From Thermoprotei archaeon (GTDB lineage: Archaea > Thermoproteota > Thermoprotei_A > Sulfolobales > Ignisphaeraceae), in the NCBI GenBank assembly GCA_003661865.1, contig QMWY01000007.1:1-16153 (forward strand): 16,153 nucleotides of DNA, written 5' to 3'. Position numbers and translations under genes: made by a program. How positions within the stretch are numbered: position 1 is the stretch's first letter; every line of letters begins with the position of its first letter. Below are positions 1-7,902 of the stretch, piece after piece. Under the pieces are notes generated by a model. That model made no database searches, had not been told where the DNA came from, and worked only from the letters and a program-made list of their open reading frames with translations.

Positions 1-74
1 CCTGAGCCTATATTTAGCACTGGGCATCAACGTTATATTTCAACCTGTGGGTATTTTTACCTTGGGGTTTAGGT

Positions 75-707
75 TTGGCTAGGGCGGCCAGACAGCGAAG
101 GCCTAGGAGGAAAACGGCTAGGCGCGAAGTCCTGAGGAGCGTCCCCATATCGGCGGCCCTAGTCAGGCACAGGCTGGCTAGGATAAGGGACATGCTTGAG
201 GACAGCATCGAGAGGGACGTGGTAAGGGGCATGGCGGTATGCGTCGACGAGGAGGGGTACTCGAAGTTCAGGAGGGGCACTAGGCTGGTATACACGTCCC
301 CGACCGCCACGTACAGGGACAGGATAAGCAAGTCGGGCGAGGAGTGCGAGGGGAAGGAGGACTGCACCTTCTTCATCCCATGCAAGGACAGGGGGGTGAA
401 GTGGGCGGGGGCGGTATACACGATGCCTGGGCGCGTCAGGGAGGAGCCGTTCCTGCTTGAGGCGGTAGCCAGCAGGCTTGACTTCGTCTGCGTGGCAAAG
501 CCTAGGGGAGGGCTGAAGACCATGACGTGCTACAACTTCGCGTGGGACAGGCCCGAGCTTGAGGAGCTAAGGGACGACCTGATCACGGCCATAGTGGTGT
601 GCACGGACTACGGCGACTGCTCGTACTTGGACAAGCTGAAGCGGGATCTGATAGGGAAGGGCCTCATGGAGGCGACACACTACCTGATAGGGGAGGGGCT
701 AGTGTAG
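75..707 (+). CDS. Hypothetical protein, 210 aa, unrecognised
   Basis: I do not recognise this family. It begins at a TTG with only a weak purine stretch before it; the next in-frame ATG is at 192 (residue 40) and would remove a very basic N-terminus rich in Arg and Lys (residues 1-20) that could touch nucleic acid. The rest is mixed alpha/beta with many cysteines, including two in the 'GEECEGKEDC' stretch, but no clean paired CxxC zinc site. No signal peptide or membrane segment is visible. Codon use (AGG arginine, many CTAG tetranucleotides) matches the helicase genes, so it belongs to the same replicon. AT-rich TATA-like stretches lie at about 8-16 and 31-40. It is first of a run of four co-directional unknown genes. 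Confident as a gene, function unknown, exact start uncertain. Confidence 0.75.
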   Translation: MARAARQRRPRRKTARREVLRSVPISAALVRHRLARIRDMLEDSIERDVVRGMAVCVDEEGYSKFRRGTRLVYTSPTATYRDRISKSGEECEGKEDCTFFIPCKDRGVKWAGAVYTMPGRVREEPFLLEAVASRLDFVCVAKPRGGLKTMTCYNFAWDRPELEELRDDLITAIVVCTDYGDCSYLDKLKRDLIGKGLMEATHYLIGEGLV

Positions 708-765
708 CAATGTCGCCTGTGCATGAAAGGGTGGCACGTGCATACCGTAATTTGGAGGGGATCAT

Positions 766-1026
766 ATGAGGATAAGGGTAGAGACCGACGACAAGGATGG
801 CGAGGCGGGACTCTTCGAAGAGGTGCTCAGGATAATAAAGGAGACCCTGACCGAGAGGGGGTACGGGTTCATAACGTACCCGTGGGAGGGCGACACCAAG
901 CGTACTGTCGTGCTACACTCCATATCAAAATCTGACAGGCCGAAGTCACGCGAGCCTGTGTGCAGGCGATTTATCATACACACGCTGTACAGGAGGAGTA
1001 GCTACGAGGAGCCGGTAGAGCCCTAG
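766..1026 (+). CDS. Hypothetical small protein, 86 aa
   Basis: This is a short acidic-to-mixed protein of unknown family. The start is well supported: a strong Shine-Dalgarno GGAGGGG at 754-760 lies five bases before the ATG at 766. The N-terminal part (about residues 1-50) reads as a small beta-alpha-beta unit with an amphipathic helix 'LFEEVLRIIKETL'; the last 30 residues are basic and then acidic. There is no cysteine pair, membrane segment or signal peptide. The following gene starts within about 20 bases of its stop, so the two are probably co-transcribed. Such small genes between larger unknown genes are usual in archaeal viruses and plasmids, but I cannot give it a role. Confidence 0.75.
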   Translation: MRIRVETDDKDGEAGLFEEVLRIIKETLTERGYGFITYPWEGDTKRTVVLHSISKSDRPKSREPVCRRFIIHTLYRRSSYEEPVEP

Positions 1027-1044
1027 CCGCTTTTGGTGGGCACC

Positions 1045-1809
1045 TTGATCCATGACATAAGGCAGGTCATATCGTTCGTCGAAGCACTACCGCCGCTTGA
1101 GACAGGGTACTGCTACCTGCTGGCCCTAGTTCAGATCGACCGCGTGCGCGGGGATCATTACGTTGATCTCAGCCTCGCCACCGAAAGGGAGGTGATACCT
1201 TGGTACCAGCCCGTATGGAGGGAGGCGTACATACGCAGGGTAAGGAAGCTGGCCATACTGGGCGAGAACGCAGAGAAGATATATAGGGTAATCGGTAGCA
1301 CACTGGTCTTCTCAGCACCGAGCACCAGCATGGGCATAATAGCGTCCATTAACCCGTCCAACATGGTCAAGGCACTTGCAAGGCTGATATACGACAGCAT
1401 GGACATGGTCTTCGCTGGGGCAGAACCAGAACCCCTAGCTAGGGTCGAAGAACGCTGGTTCAGTAGCCTGCACAGGTACAGCAGGAAGTTGCTACACACA
1501 ATAGGCACCGGTAGCATAGACCTGCTCTCAGAAGTGCTGAGGGAGCTTATCAAGTACACAAAACCGCATATTGTTATAAAGGGCGCCGGCTGGTACCGCA
1601 TAATCGTACACATTAAATCACTAGGCGGCAAAAAGGAGCAGTACTTCAAGGAGTTCGTCAGCGGATGGATGGAGAATGCAAGCAAGGAGTACGTGGACAG
1701 GAAGGGAAGACCGCTGGTGTGGTACGCGGATAACGGGCTTGAGCCAGTGCCGGGCACGGTATACGGTGGTTCAGAGGTCAAAATAGTCGAGTGGGAGGCG
1801 TTACTATGA
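1045..1809 (+). CDS. Hypothetical protein, about 254 aa
   Basis: Unrecognised protein. The open frame begins at a TTG at 1033, but I favour the TTG at 1045 because a GGTGG ribosome-binding sequence at 1035-1039 is spaced five bases before it, while nothing suitable precedes 1033. The protein is a soluble alpha/beta type with alternating hydrophobic strands ('YCYLLALVQIDR', 'IIVHIKSLGG') and long basic helices. I looked for primase, polymerase, nuclease and Cas signatures and found none convincing. Its stop codon overlaps an ATG at 1806 (ATGA), a typical coupled junction, although that ATG leads only into a short frame (see the next gene). Base composition is somewhat more AT-rich than the helicase genes. 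Confidence 0.75.
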   Translation: MIHDIRQVISFVEALPPLETGYCYLLALVQIDRVRGDHYVDLSLATEREVIPWYQPVWREAYIRRVRKLAILGENAEKIYRVIGSTLVFSAPSTSMGIIASINPSNMVKALARLIYDSMDMVFAGAEPEPLARVEERWFSSLHRYSRKLLHTIGTGSIDLLSEVLRELIKYTKPHIVIKGAGWYRIIVHIKSLGGKKEQYFKEFVSGWMENASKEYVDRKGRPLVWYADNGLEPVPGTVYGGSEVKIVEWEALL

Positions 1810-1818
1810 TAAGCTCTG

Positions 1819-2235
1819 GTGGCGCGAAAAGCCTTATTAACGTATGCCGGTCGAAATAACATACGGTGCCATGGCATGGCCGTGTATATTGGCGAGGCCG
1901 AATCCCTATGTAAGGCACTCGGCGGTAGGGCATATACATGGGAGCACAAGCACTTAAAGGGTGTTAGGTGCTTCCTACCAAGCAGGTTGCCTATCGAGGT
2001 TGAAGTTGGTAGTGATAACACGACCACCATGTCCGTATTAAATGAAAAGATCTCGTTCAAGCCAGTACGCGCATATGTGGAGCTTATCACGCCATCGTTC
2101 AGCAACTACGACAGCGAGGTGTTCGAGGTTAAACCGGAGCTTAGTTCTCACAAGTTTAGCGCGAAAGGCAACTTCGGCGCATTCGACATCAGCTACGACG
2201 AGAAGAAACGCTCGCTCTCAATAGTATTACTCTGA
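1819..2235 (+). CDS. Hypothetical protein, 138 aa, start possibly frameshifted
   Basis: Unrecognised protein with beta-rich character in its second half. The GTG start at 1819 has no usable ribosome-binding site. The good Shine-Dalgarno GGGAGGCG (1793-1800) instead points to an ATG at 1806, which overlaps the previous stop, but that frame ends at a TAA after 17 codons. A one-base shift between about 1815 and 1857 would join the well-initiated start to this reading frame. The gene may therefore be recently broken, affected by a sequence error, or translated from the weak GTG or from ATG 1873. It is AT-richer than its neighbours (more TTA, ATA, TAT, GTT codons) and lacks their CTAG-rich pattern, which fits a separate origin or relaxed selection. 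Confidence 0.55.
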   Translation: MARKALLTYAGRNNIRCHGMAVYIGEAESLCKALGGRAYTWEHKHLKGVRCFLPSRLPIEVEVGSDNTTTMSVLNEKISFKPVRAYVELITPSFSNYDSEVFEVKPELSSHKFSAKGNFGAFDISYDEKKRSLSIVLL

Positions 2236-2260
2236 CCAGATCGCCACTATTCGTGCTCTA

Positions 2261-2316
2261 GCCGACCACTATCCTCGTTTTTGCCGTTCCAACCCTAGTC
2301 TGACCTAGTGGTCGGC
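2261..2316. repeat. 11-bp perfect inverted repeat downstream of 138-aa gene
   Basis: GCCGACCACTA at 2261-2271 is exactly complementary to TAGTGGTCGGC at 2306-2316, with a 34-base spacer that contains a T5 tract (2278-2282). GGTCGGC recurs once more at 2334-2340. It lies in the 180-base gap between the first gene cluster and the helicase operon. It could be a termination region for the upstream genes, an operator for the helicase operon, or a replication-related structure; position alone does not decide. Confidence 0.6.
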
Positions 2317-2415
2317 ATCATCTTGGTAGTTCCGGTCGGCGATACTAAAAAGAGCCAGTAGCTACAACTATCTACGCGATATCCGGTCAAACCAAAAACA
2401 TTTTGGAGAAAGACC

Positions 2416-4515
2416 ATGAAGGTTGACGAGCTGGGTGCAAGAGAGGAGGTAATAGACCAGCTTAAGAAGAGGGGAATAGATGAGCTGTTCCCGCCGCAGG
2501 AAAAGGCATTCAAAGCCGGCGTGCTAGAAGGAAAGAGCCTATTGCTCGTTGCCGGAACTGGTGCTGGCAAGACTCTGGTTGCAGAGGTAACCGCCGTTAA
2601 CAGGATCCTTGAGGAGGGTATAAAGGCGGTATACATGGTGCCGCTAAAGGCGCTGGCCAACGAGAAGTACGAGGAGTTCAAAGCGTGGAAGAGGCTCGGA
2701 GTAAGGATAGCACTGACCACAGGGGACTATGACTCAGCAGATCCTTGGCTCGACAGGTACGACCTCATAATAACCAGCTATGAGAAATACGACAGCCTGC
2801 TCAGGCACGAGGCCGAGTGGATAAGGGACGTGGGGCTACTGGTGGTGGACGAGATACACTACATGTCAAGCATAGCTAGGGGCCTCGCCATAGAGAGCGC
2901 GGTATCTGAGATGAAGTTCATCAGCAATCCGCAGTTAATAGCCCTCTCTGCAACGATAGGCAACCCAAAGGAAGTGGCTGAGTGGCTCGGGGCCGAGCTG
3001 GTCTTCGACCCGTGGAGACCGGTACCCCTAGTCAGAGGCATGATAGTTAAAGACGGGAAGAGGCTCAGGCTGGTCACCGAGGACGGGAGGAGGTACTCAC
3101 TCAACGTGTCCGACATCGACAGCCTAGTTGCGGGCCTAATCGGGCAGGGCACGCAGGTGATAGTCTTCAGGGCCACTAGGAAGATGACCGAAACGACTGC
3201 CAAGAGAATAGCAAAGATGGTCGGCAAGGTCGCCGAAAAGGACGACATGGAAGACCTGATGAACCGGTTCGAGCTCTCTAGGATACCTAGGTACGAGAAG
3301 GCACTTTTGAGGCCGCTTATCAGGCACGGCGTGACGTTCCACCACGCGGGGCTCCACCCAGCCACAAAGAAGTTCATAGAGGACGCGTTCAGGGAGGGGC
3401 GGATCAGATGCATAGTCGCCACTTCCACCCTAGGCTCGGGGCTTAACATGCCGAGCAAGTACGTGATAATCCACGACCTAGTTAGGCCCGACGGCAGGTC
3501 GAAGAAGCCCATGAGCAAGATAGAGGTCGAGCAGTTCCTAGGACGGGCAGGCAGGCCTAGGTACGACAAAGTAGGGTTCGGTCTGATATACTCGAAGGAT
3601 CTCCCTCCAGACCTTGTGGCACGGTACTACCTCAGCAGGGGCGTCGAGAACCTGTCGTCGTCCCTCGACAGGCACGCGTACTCCTTCGTCCTCGGCAAGC
3701 TGGTGGTCAGGCGCACGTTCAACGAGCTGTTACAAATACTTGAGAACACCTTCTTCGCATACCTGCACAGGGGGATCGACCTCAAGCCGTTCCTAGGCAG
3801 TATCCTGAACACCCTGATCAGATACGGGCTAGCCGAGGATAGCGGCGGGGAATATGTGGCTACCCGCCTAGGTAGGAGGATATCGCAACTGTACATACAG
3901 CCTAGCACTGCGTCGCTCATGCTCCAGATAATAAGGAAGGGGATAAGGGATCCTGCCGTGATCTTCTACCTGCTAGCGGTCTCGGAAGACGGAAGGGTGG
4001 CCTACCCTAGGGAGTTCGACGTTAAGATACCTGACGAGTTCGTCGGCATGCTTGCACAGGTGTACGGCGGCAGGGGCTCGGTAATCCTAGACTCAAGCGC
4101 CTACTACACGGCCATGATCCTGTTGAACTGGATTAGTGAGCTGGACGAGGAGATGGTGATGCAGAAGTTCAAGGTTGCATCGGGCGACCTGATGGCCGTA
4201 ATAGACACCAGCGAGTGGCTCACATACTCCCTGATGGAACTGGCCAAGGTCGTGGGATCAAAGCTCGCTGGATACTACGAGAGGCTGTACTACAGAACCA
4301 AGTACGGCGTGTCGGACGAGCTGACAGACCTAGTTAAGCTGGGCATAAACAGGAAGAGGGCAAGGGAGCTGTACGTGCTTGGCATAAGGACGCCTAGCGA
4401 CCTCGCACTAGCAGACGCCGACGAGCTGGCCAAGAAGCTGAGGCTAAGCAGGAGAACAGTAATAGGCTACGTCAGGCGCGCGAAGAAGGAGGCTACCGGA
4501 TTCCCCAACACATGA
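2416..4515 (+). CDS. hel308: Hel308-like Ski2-family DNA helicase
   Basis: ATP-dependent 3'-5' superfamily 2 helicase of the archaeal Hel308 type, a family that acts on stalled and branched replication forks. At 699 aa it has the usual length. Visible motifs: Q-motif 'FPPQ' (residues 25-28), Walker A AGTGAGKT (46-53), DEIH (145-148), SAT (178-180), motif VI 'QFLGRAGRP' (373-381), then a winged-helix and ratchet-like helical region, and a C-terminal helix-hairpin-helix segment (about 635-690) matching the Hel308 autoinhibitory domain. The Walker A lacks the 'PTxSGKT' form common in Hel308, and motif VI has QFLG rather than QMxG, so it is a divergent member. Start: ATG after GGAGA (2404-2408). 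Next comes the metalloprotease gene after 16 bases, then an XPD helicase. It might be an element-encoded copy rather than the cellular one. Confidence 0.93.
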   Translation: MKVDELGAREEVIDQLKKRGIDELFPPQEKAFKAGVLEGKSLLLVAGTGAGKTLVAEVTAVNRILEEGIKAVYMVPLKALANEKYEEFKAWKRLGVRIALTTGDYDSADPWLDRYDLIITSYEKYDSLLRHEAEWIRDVGLLVVDEIHYMSSIARGLAIESAVSEMKFISNPQLIALSATIGNPKEVAEWLGAELVFDPWRPVPLVRGMIVKDGKRLRLVTEDGRRYSLNVSDIDSLVAGLIGQGTQVIVFRATRKMTETTAKRIAKMVGKVAEKDDMEDLMNRFELSRIPRYEKALLRPLIRHGVTFHHAGLHPATKKFIEDAFREGRIRCIVATSTLGSGLNMPSKYVIIHDLVRPDGRSKKPMSKIEVEQFLGRAGRPRYDKVGFGLIYSKDLPPDLVARYYLSRGVENLSSSLDRHAYSFVLGKLVVRRTFNELLQILENTFFAYLHRGIDLKPFLGSILNTLIRYGLAEDSGGEYVATRLGRRISQLYIQPSTASLMLQIIRKGIRDPAVIFYLLAVSEDGRVAYPREFDVKIPDEFVGMLAQVYGGRGSVILDSSAYYTAMILLNWISELDEEMVMQKFKVASGDLMAVIDTSEWLTYSLMELAKVVGSKLAGYYERLYYRTKYGVSDELTDLVKLGINRKRARELYVLGIRTPSDLALADADELAKKLRLSRRTVIGYVRRAKKEATGFPNT

Positions 4516-4531
4516 GCTGGGTGGTGCTGAA

Positions 4532-5008
4532 ATGAGGTACGCACGTGTCGCCCATGACATGATAGGCGAGCTACTATCACTATACAGGCGGACACTAATC
4601 AGGCTATTCTCCAGAAGGGTCACAATCGAGAGGATAAGGATCATGTTCGCCAAGCTGTATAGGGTAGATCTGGATCTGGCGGTCTCGTTCCTTTTGGAGA
4701 GGCTGTCAGAGCTGTACTCGGTGCCGGTGCCGGAAGCGTACCTTCTGTACGACGAGGCGTGGAGCAACGGCAGGTACGTGGTGGTCAGGCTCGGGTGCTA
4801 CGTCAGGAACAAGCTGGGCATAACCATATCCTCAACAACAAGCTGGAGGGTACTGATGGAGACAATAGCCCACGAGTTCTTCCACCACCTAGTCGAGCAA
4901 AGCATAGGGCACGTGGAAGATAGGGAGTTCCTGAGATTAGAGGAGGTGCTGGCAGACAGGTTCGCCAAATTCGTATCGGGGGTAGCAAAAACATGTCGCA
5001 GGTCGTGA
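4532..5008 (+). CDS. HExxH zinc metalloprotease, ImmA/IrrE-like pattern
   Basis: Small predicted zinc-dependent peptidase of 158 aa. The active-site motif is H114-E115-F-F-H118, and 20 residues on there is an E-x-x-A-D-x-F-A block (E138 to A145), the arrangement of a third zinc ligand and following helix in ImmA/IrrE-type gluzincins. The first 60 residues are helical and basic. There is no signal peptide, so it acts inside the cell. Families with this look include repressor-cleaving ImmA/IrrE proteases and, more remotely, SprT/Spartan-like DNA-protein crosslink proteases, although those use a different third ligand. It has a GGTGG ribosome-binding site before its ATG, and its 3' end overlaps the XPD gene by 16 bases. 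The location between two DNA helicases suggests a DNA-associated substrate; this is inference. Confidence 0.8.
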   Translation: MRYARVAHDMIGELLSLYRRTLIRLFSRRVTIERIRIMFAKLYRVDLDLAVSFLLERLSELYSVPVPEAYLLYDEAWSNGRYVVVRLGCYVRNKLGITISSTTSWRVLMETIAHEFFHHLVEQSIGHVEDREFLRLEEVLADRFAKFVSGVAKTCRRS

Positions 5009-6774
5009 AGCTTAGAGATATACAGGAGAGGGCGCTTAAGGAGCTGACGAACAGGCTGGACAACTACGACATATTCTCACTACAGATGCCTACGGGATCC
5101 GGCAAGACACTAGTAGCACTTGCATTCCGCTACATGTACGACTACAGGACGTTGGTATGCGTAAGGACTAGGAACCAGCTAATGCCCTACATAAGGGACG
5201 CAGTCAAGTTCTTCAACACAATACCCGGAGTCCACCTTAACAAGGGAAGGGTGTGCCTGTACCTCAATACGGAGGATACCGAACTGATAAGGTGCAGGTC
5301 GTGCCCAAACTACAAGCAGACCGCTGGCATACCGCCCGAAACATTCAGGAGGCTGAAGGCGGCACTAGTAAGGGCAGTAGCAAAGGAGTCGCTGACGGAT
5401 CCGTACCTGCTAGTTGATAGGGTCTGGGGCAAGCTACTTGGCAAGGGCGGCGACCTAAGCAGGATAATATGCCCGTACCACCTGTTCAGGGCACTAGACG
5501 GCAAGGCGCTGGTATGCACGTACCCGTTCCTCACGTACCCGCACCTTAGGTACTACCTGATCAACTACAGGCCCGAGATAATAATAGTCGACGAGGCGCA
5601 CAACCTAGAGGACGCGTTCAAGACTGGGTGGAGGAGCATAACGTACGAGGCCATAGTTAGGGCTAGGGAGGAGCTGGCAGAGTACGAGAGGAGCACCGGC
5701 AACAGCGCAAAGGCTGGCTATTACGTCCTGTCCCTAGTGCAGTCTTGGTTCGAATCCATAAACAGGAGGTACGGCCAGATAGAGGAGAAGGTCATAGACC
5801 CGTCCGAGTACATAGACCTAGCGAAGGAGGGTAACGCGGTACTTGAAGAGTACGCATCCCTAGTCTCGTCAATAGTCAGGTACAAGAAGGGGCGCTACAG
5901 GAGGAGGAGGGTTAGGTTCTTCAACTACAGGATACTGGCATTCCTAGACCTGCTGACCGACGTGTACGCTGGAGTAGAAGACCTAGTCCTCGTGCTCAAC
6001 AAGGGAAGAGCAGAGCTAAGGAGGTACAGGCTAAGGAGGCTCTACAGGCAACTGTTCGGCCCATTCGAGGGCTCAAAGGTCATAATGATGAGCGGAACCA
6101 TGCCCTCCGCAAACTACCTCACGAAGGTTTGGGGCATACCTAGCGAGAGGTTCTACGTCATAGACCTAGGCACTAGGTACGGCAAGTTCACGTGCGTGAT
6201 AAACCGGAGGGTCAGCAGCAAGTACGAGTACAGGAGGAAGGAGATGTACTATAAGTTCGCAAAACTGCTGTCAGGCATATACTCGACCGCTAGGAAGAGC
6301 GTGCTTGCAGTAGCCCCCTCGTACGAGTTCGCGGGGGAGGTGGGCAGGCTGCTATCGATGAGCAACATGAGTCTTGTGGTCGAGGTGGAGGGCACTAGGG
6401 TCGGCGACGTCTACGAAAGGGTCAGGAAGGGAAGGTACGTGATAATCGCGGTTGCGGGAGGCAAGCTTACAGAGGGTGTCGAGTGGGTTGGCGACGACGG
6501 ATCCAGCCTAATAAGCGACGTCGTCCTGCTCGGCATACCATACCCAAAGCCGACCGAGTACGAGGAGCTGGTAAGGGAGTACATAAGCAGTAGCTCCAAC
6601 CCAGACCTGCAGTTCCTCTACCAGAAGGAGAGGGCCTGGGTTCTTATAAGGCAGGCCATAGGCAGGGCAATAAGGAAAAAGGACGAGGAGTGTACGGTTT
6701 GGTTCCTAGACTGGAGGTACAAGGATGGCTGGTGGCAGTACAGGATAGCCGGGCTTGGGACGCTGAGGCGCTAG
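4993..6774 (+). CDS. xpd: XPD/Rad3-type iron-sulfur DNA helicase
   Basis: Superfamily 2 helicase of the XPD/DinG class, 5'-3' polarity in characterised relatives, 593 aa. Motifs: Walker A 'PTGSGKT' (33-39), DEAH box (200-203) followed by 'NLED', and motif VI 'QAIGRAIRK' (554-562). Between Walker A and the DEAH box are four cysteines, C88, C101, C104 and C160, in the spacing expected for the [4Fe-4S] cluster domain of archaeal XPD, followed by the typical 'CPY'. The Arch-like insert and second motor domain follow. The start codon lies inside the preceding protease gene, so translation is probably coupled. The end overlaps by four bases the stop of the opposite-strand operon. It could be the host XPD or an element-encoded paralogue; the family call is secure, its role in repair or element replication is inferred. 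Confidence 0.93.
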   Translation: MSQVVKLRDIQERALKELTNRLDNYDIFSLQMPTGSGKTLVALAFRYMYDYRTLVCVRTRNQLMPYIRDAVKFFNTIPGVHLNKGRVCLYLNTEDTELIRCRSCPNYKQTAGIPPETFRRLKAALVRAVAKESLTDPYLLVDRVWGKLLGKGGDLSRIICPYHLFRALDGKALVCTYPFLTYPHLRYYLINYRPEIIIVDEAHNLEDAFKTGWRSITYEAIVRAREELAEYERSTGNSAKAGYYVLSLVQSWFESINRRYGQIEEKVIDPSEYIDLAKEGNAVLEEYASLVSSIVRYKKGRYRRRRVRFFNYRILAFLDLLTDVYAGVEDLVLVLNKGRAELRRYRLRRLYRQLFGPFEGSKVIMMSGTMPSANYLTKVWGIPSERFYVIDLGTRYGKFTCVINRRVSSKYEYRRKEMYYKFAKLLSGIYSTARKSVLAVAPSYEFAGEVGRLLSMSNMSLVVEVEGTRVGDVYERVRKGRYVIIAVAGGKLTEGVEWVGDDGSSLISDVVLLGIPYPKPTEYEELVREYISSSSNPDLQFLYQKERAWVLIRQAIGRAIRKKDEECTVWFLDWRYKDGWWQYRIAGLGTLRR

Positions 6775-7040
6775 CACTCCTCTGGGAACTTCAGCTTACC
6801 CAGCCTTATCGTGCACTCTATGAACTTGTTCGCATCGTCGTAGTATACGGTCGAGCACAGCCTAACCACCTTCCTGAGGCTCCTGCGCCTTATCTGCTTT
6901 GCTATCTGCCTACCAAACGCAGTCACCATCGTCTCCCTGCCAACACCGCCGGCCGGCTTCTGCGTCGATCCTTCTTCGGATCTTGGGGAAAAAGTCACAG
7001 ACCTATTCTTCCTACGCCTAATGAGCCTAAACATGCGCAC
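6771..7040 (-). CDS. Hypothetical basic protein, up to 89 aa
   Basis: Last gene of a four-gene minus-strand operon. It may start at GTG 7040 or at ATG 7034, two codons later; an AGGGGTG sequence just upstream suits the ATG best. The protein is very basic (clusters of Arg and Lys at residues 5-12 and 48-58) with a cysteine in 'RLCSTVYY' and another at the C-terminus, and no membrane segment. A nucleic-acid or membrane-surface binding role is conceivable but nothing identifies a family. It begins within a few bases of the previous stop and its end overlaps the XPD gene by four bases, a tail-to-tail arrangement. Confidence 0.6.
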   Translation of the reverse strand: MRMFRLIRRRKNRSVTFSPRSEEGSTQKPAGGVGRETMVTAFGRQIAKQIRRRSLRKVVRLCSTVYYDDANKFIECTIRLGKLKFPEEC

Positions 7041-7044
7041 ACCC

Positions 7045-7434
7045 CTAACACTTCGCTACACCACAACCGCCTGTCCGTGCCAAGGTTCTAAGCACGTCCG
7101 GAACCCTTACCTCGGCTCCGCCCATCTCAAATTCGGTCGAACTCGTTGCATGCGTGGGCGCCGCATGCCTAGCGCGTTCATGCTCGGTTACCGTGTCCAC
7201 CCTAGGTACCGTGGTTATTGGTGCGAGCAGGCAGAACACTTCTAGGAACTCCACGACCTCCATGACCGACCCGCTGACCCTAGATGCCTCGGTCTCTATC
7301 CTCCTTATCACCCTTCCGATCCTGCCAGAAGTCCCGCCACTACCGGCTAGTGGTTCACTAGGCCCCCCGCTTTCCTCGCTGGCCTCCTCGATGCCGGCTA
7401 TCAGGTTTTCGAGCTCCTCCATTCCCCCCTCCAT
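7045..7434 (-). CDS. Hypothetical protein, 129 aa, low complexity
   Basis: Third gene of the minus-strand operon, starting at an ATG one base after the TGA of the membrane-protein gene. The N-terminal 40 residues are acidic and rich in Glu, Gly and Ser; residues about 45-75 form an amphipathic helix with a hydrophobic stretch 'VVEFLEVFCLLAPI'; the tail is rich in Thr, Ala and Arg and ends in cysteines. I recognise no family. The gene call rests on tight spacing to both neighbours rather than on homology, and the low complexity makes it less certain. A role as a partner of the adjacent membrane protein is only suggested by position. Confidence 0.55.
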   Translation of the reverse strand: MEGGMEELENLIAGIEEASEESGGPSEPLAGSGGTSGRIGRVIRRIETEASRVSGSVMEVVEFLEVFCLLAPITTVPRVDTVTEHERARHAAPTHATSSTEFEMGGAEVRVPDVLRTLARTGGCGVAKC

Positions 7435-7435
7435 A

Positions 7436-7876
7436 TCACCACCTCAGCACGGCGAACCCCATGCTGTACATGATCAGGAAGGCAACACCTACTAGTGCTA
7501 GCGCCATCATGATGTAGTACAGGACATCCTCTATGTACTCGAACGAGAATATCGGTCTCACGAAGCTGTAGCTGGCGAACACCGTCCACGTCCCCTTAAG
7601 TATTAGTGGCATGGCGGCCCTCCAGAACCTAGATGCTATGTCGAGCGAGTCGTTGATCCAGTTGCCCAGCTCCTCCCACCCAGTGCTCCATGCACTAACC
7701 AATAGTGCGAGCATTTCCTCGCTGTTAATCTCCGACATGTTTATCGTGGTCTTCATGGCTACCATGCCCCTATATATGACCATTAGCGCGACGCCTATCA
7801 GGAATATCCTGAACGGCCACGAGCATATCAGCCTCTCTGCAGGCCCCGCCTCGTCGATGTACGGTATCTCGGCCAC
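7436..7876 (-). CDS. Predicted membrane protein, 146 aa
   Basis: Hydrophobic protein with at least two clear transmembrane stretches: about residues 20-41 ('RIFLIGVALMVIYRGMVAM') and about 121-143 ('YYIMMALALVGVAFLIMYSM'). A less certain third lies at about 90-105. The middle region is amphipathic and rich in Trp, Glu and Asp. It starts at a GTG; the frame is closed by a TAA shortly upstream, so this is the only sensible start. A TATA-like element lies 27-42 bases ahead, so it may have its own promoter as well as read-through from the 283-aa gene. No family is recognised. In a mobile-element context a virion, secretion or conjugation-type membrane protein is possible; the sequence does not choose between these. 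Confidence 0.75.
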   Translation of the reverse strand: MAEIPYIDEAGPAERLICSWPFRIFLIGVALMVIYRGMVAMKTTINMSEINSEEMLALLVSAWSTGWEELGNWINDSLDIASRFWRAAMPLILKGTWTVFASYSFVRPIFSFEYIEDVLYYIMMALALVGVAFLIMYSMGFAVLRW

Positions 7877-7902
7877 TGCCGACCCCGTGCTTAATTATCG
7901 CC

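Noticed and set aside
14..523. 169-codon minus-strand open frame opposite the first gene
   Set aside because: Low-complexity Ser/Leu/Thr-rich translation typical of the antisense of AGG-rich genes; the plus-strand gene has the replicon's normal codon pattern.
1158..2105. 315-codon minus-strand open frame opposite the 254-aa and 138-aa genes
   Set aside because: Its product is a Ser/Leu/Thr-rich string without domain structure, it spans two plus-strand genes, and the plus genes have better start signals. It is an antisense shadow.
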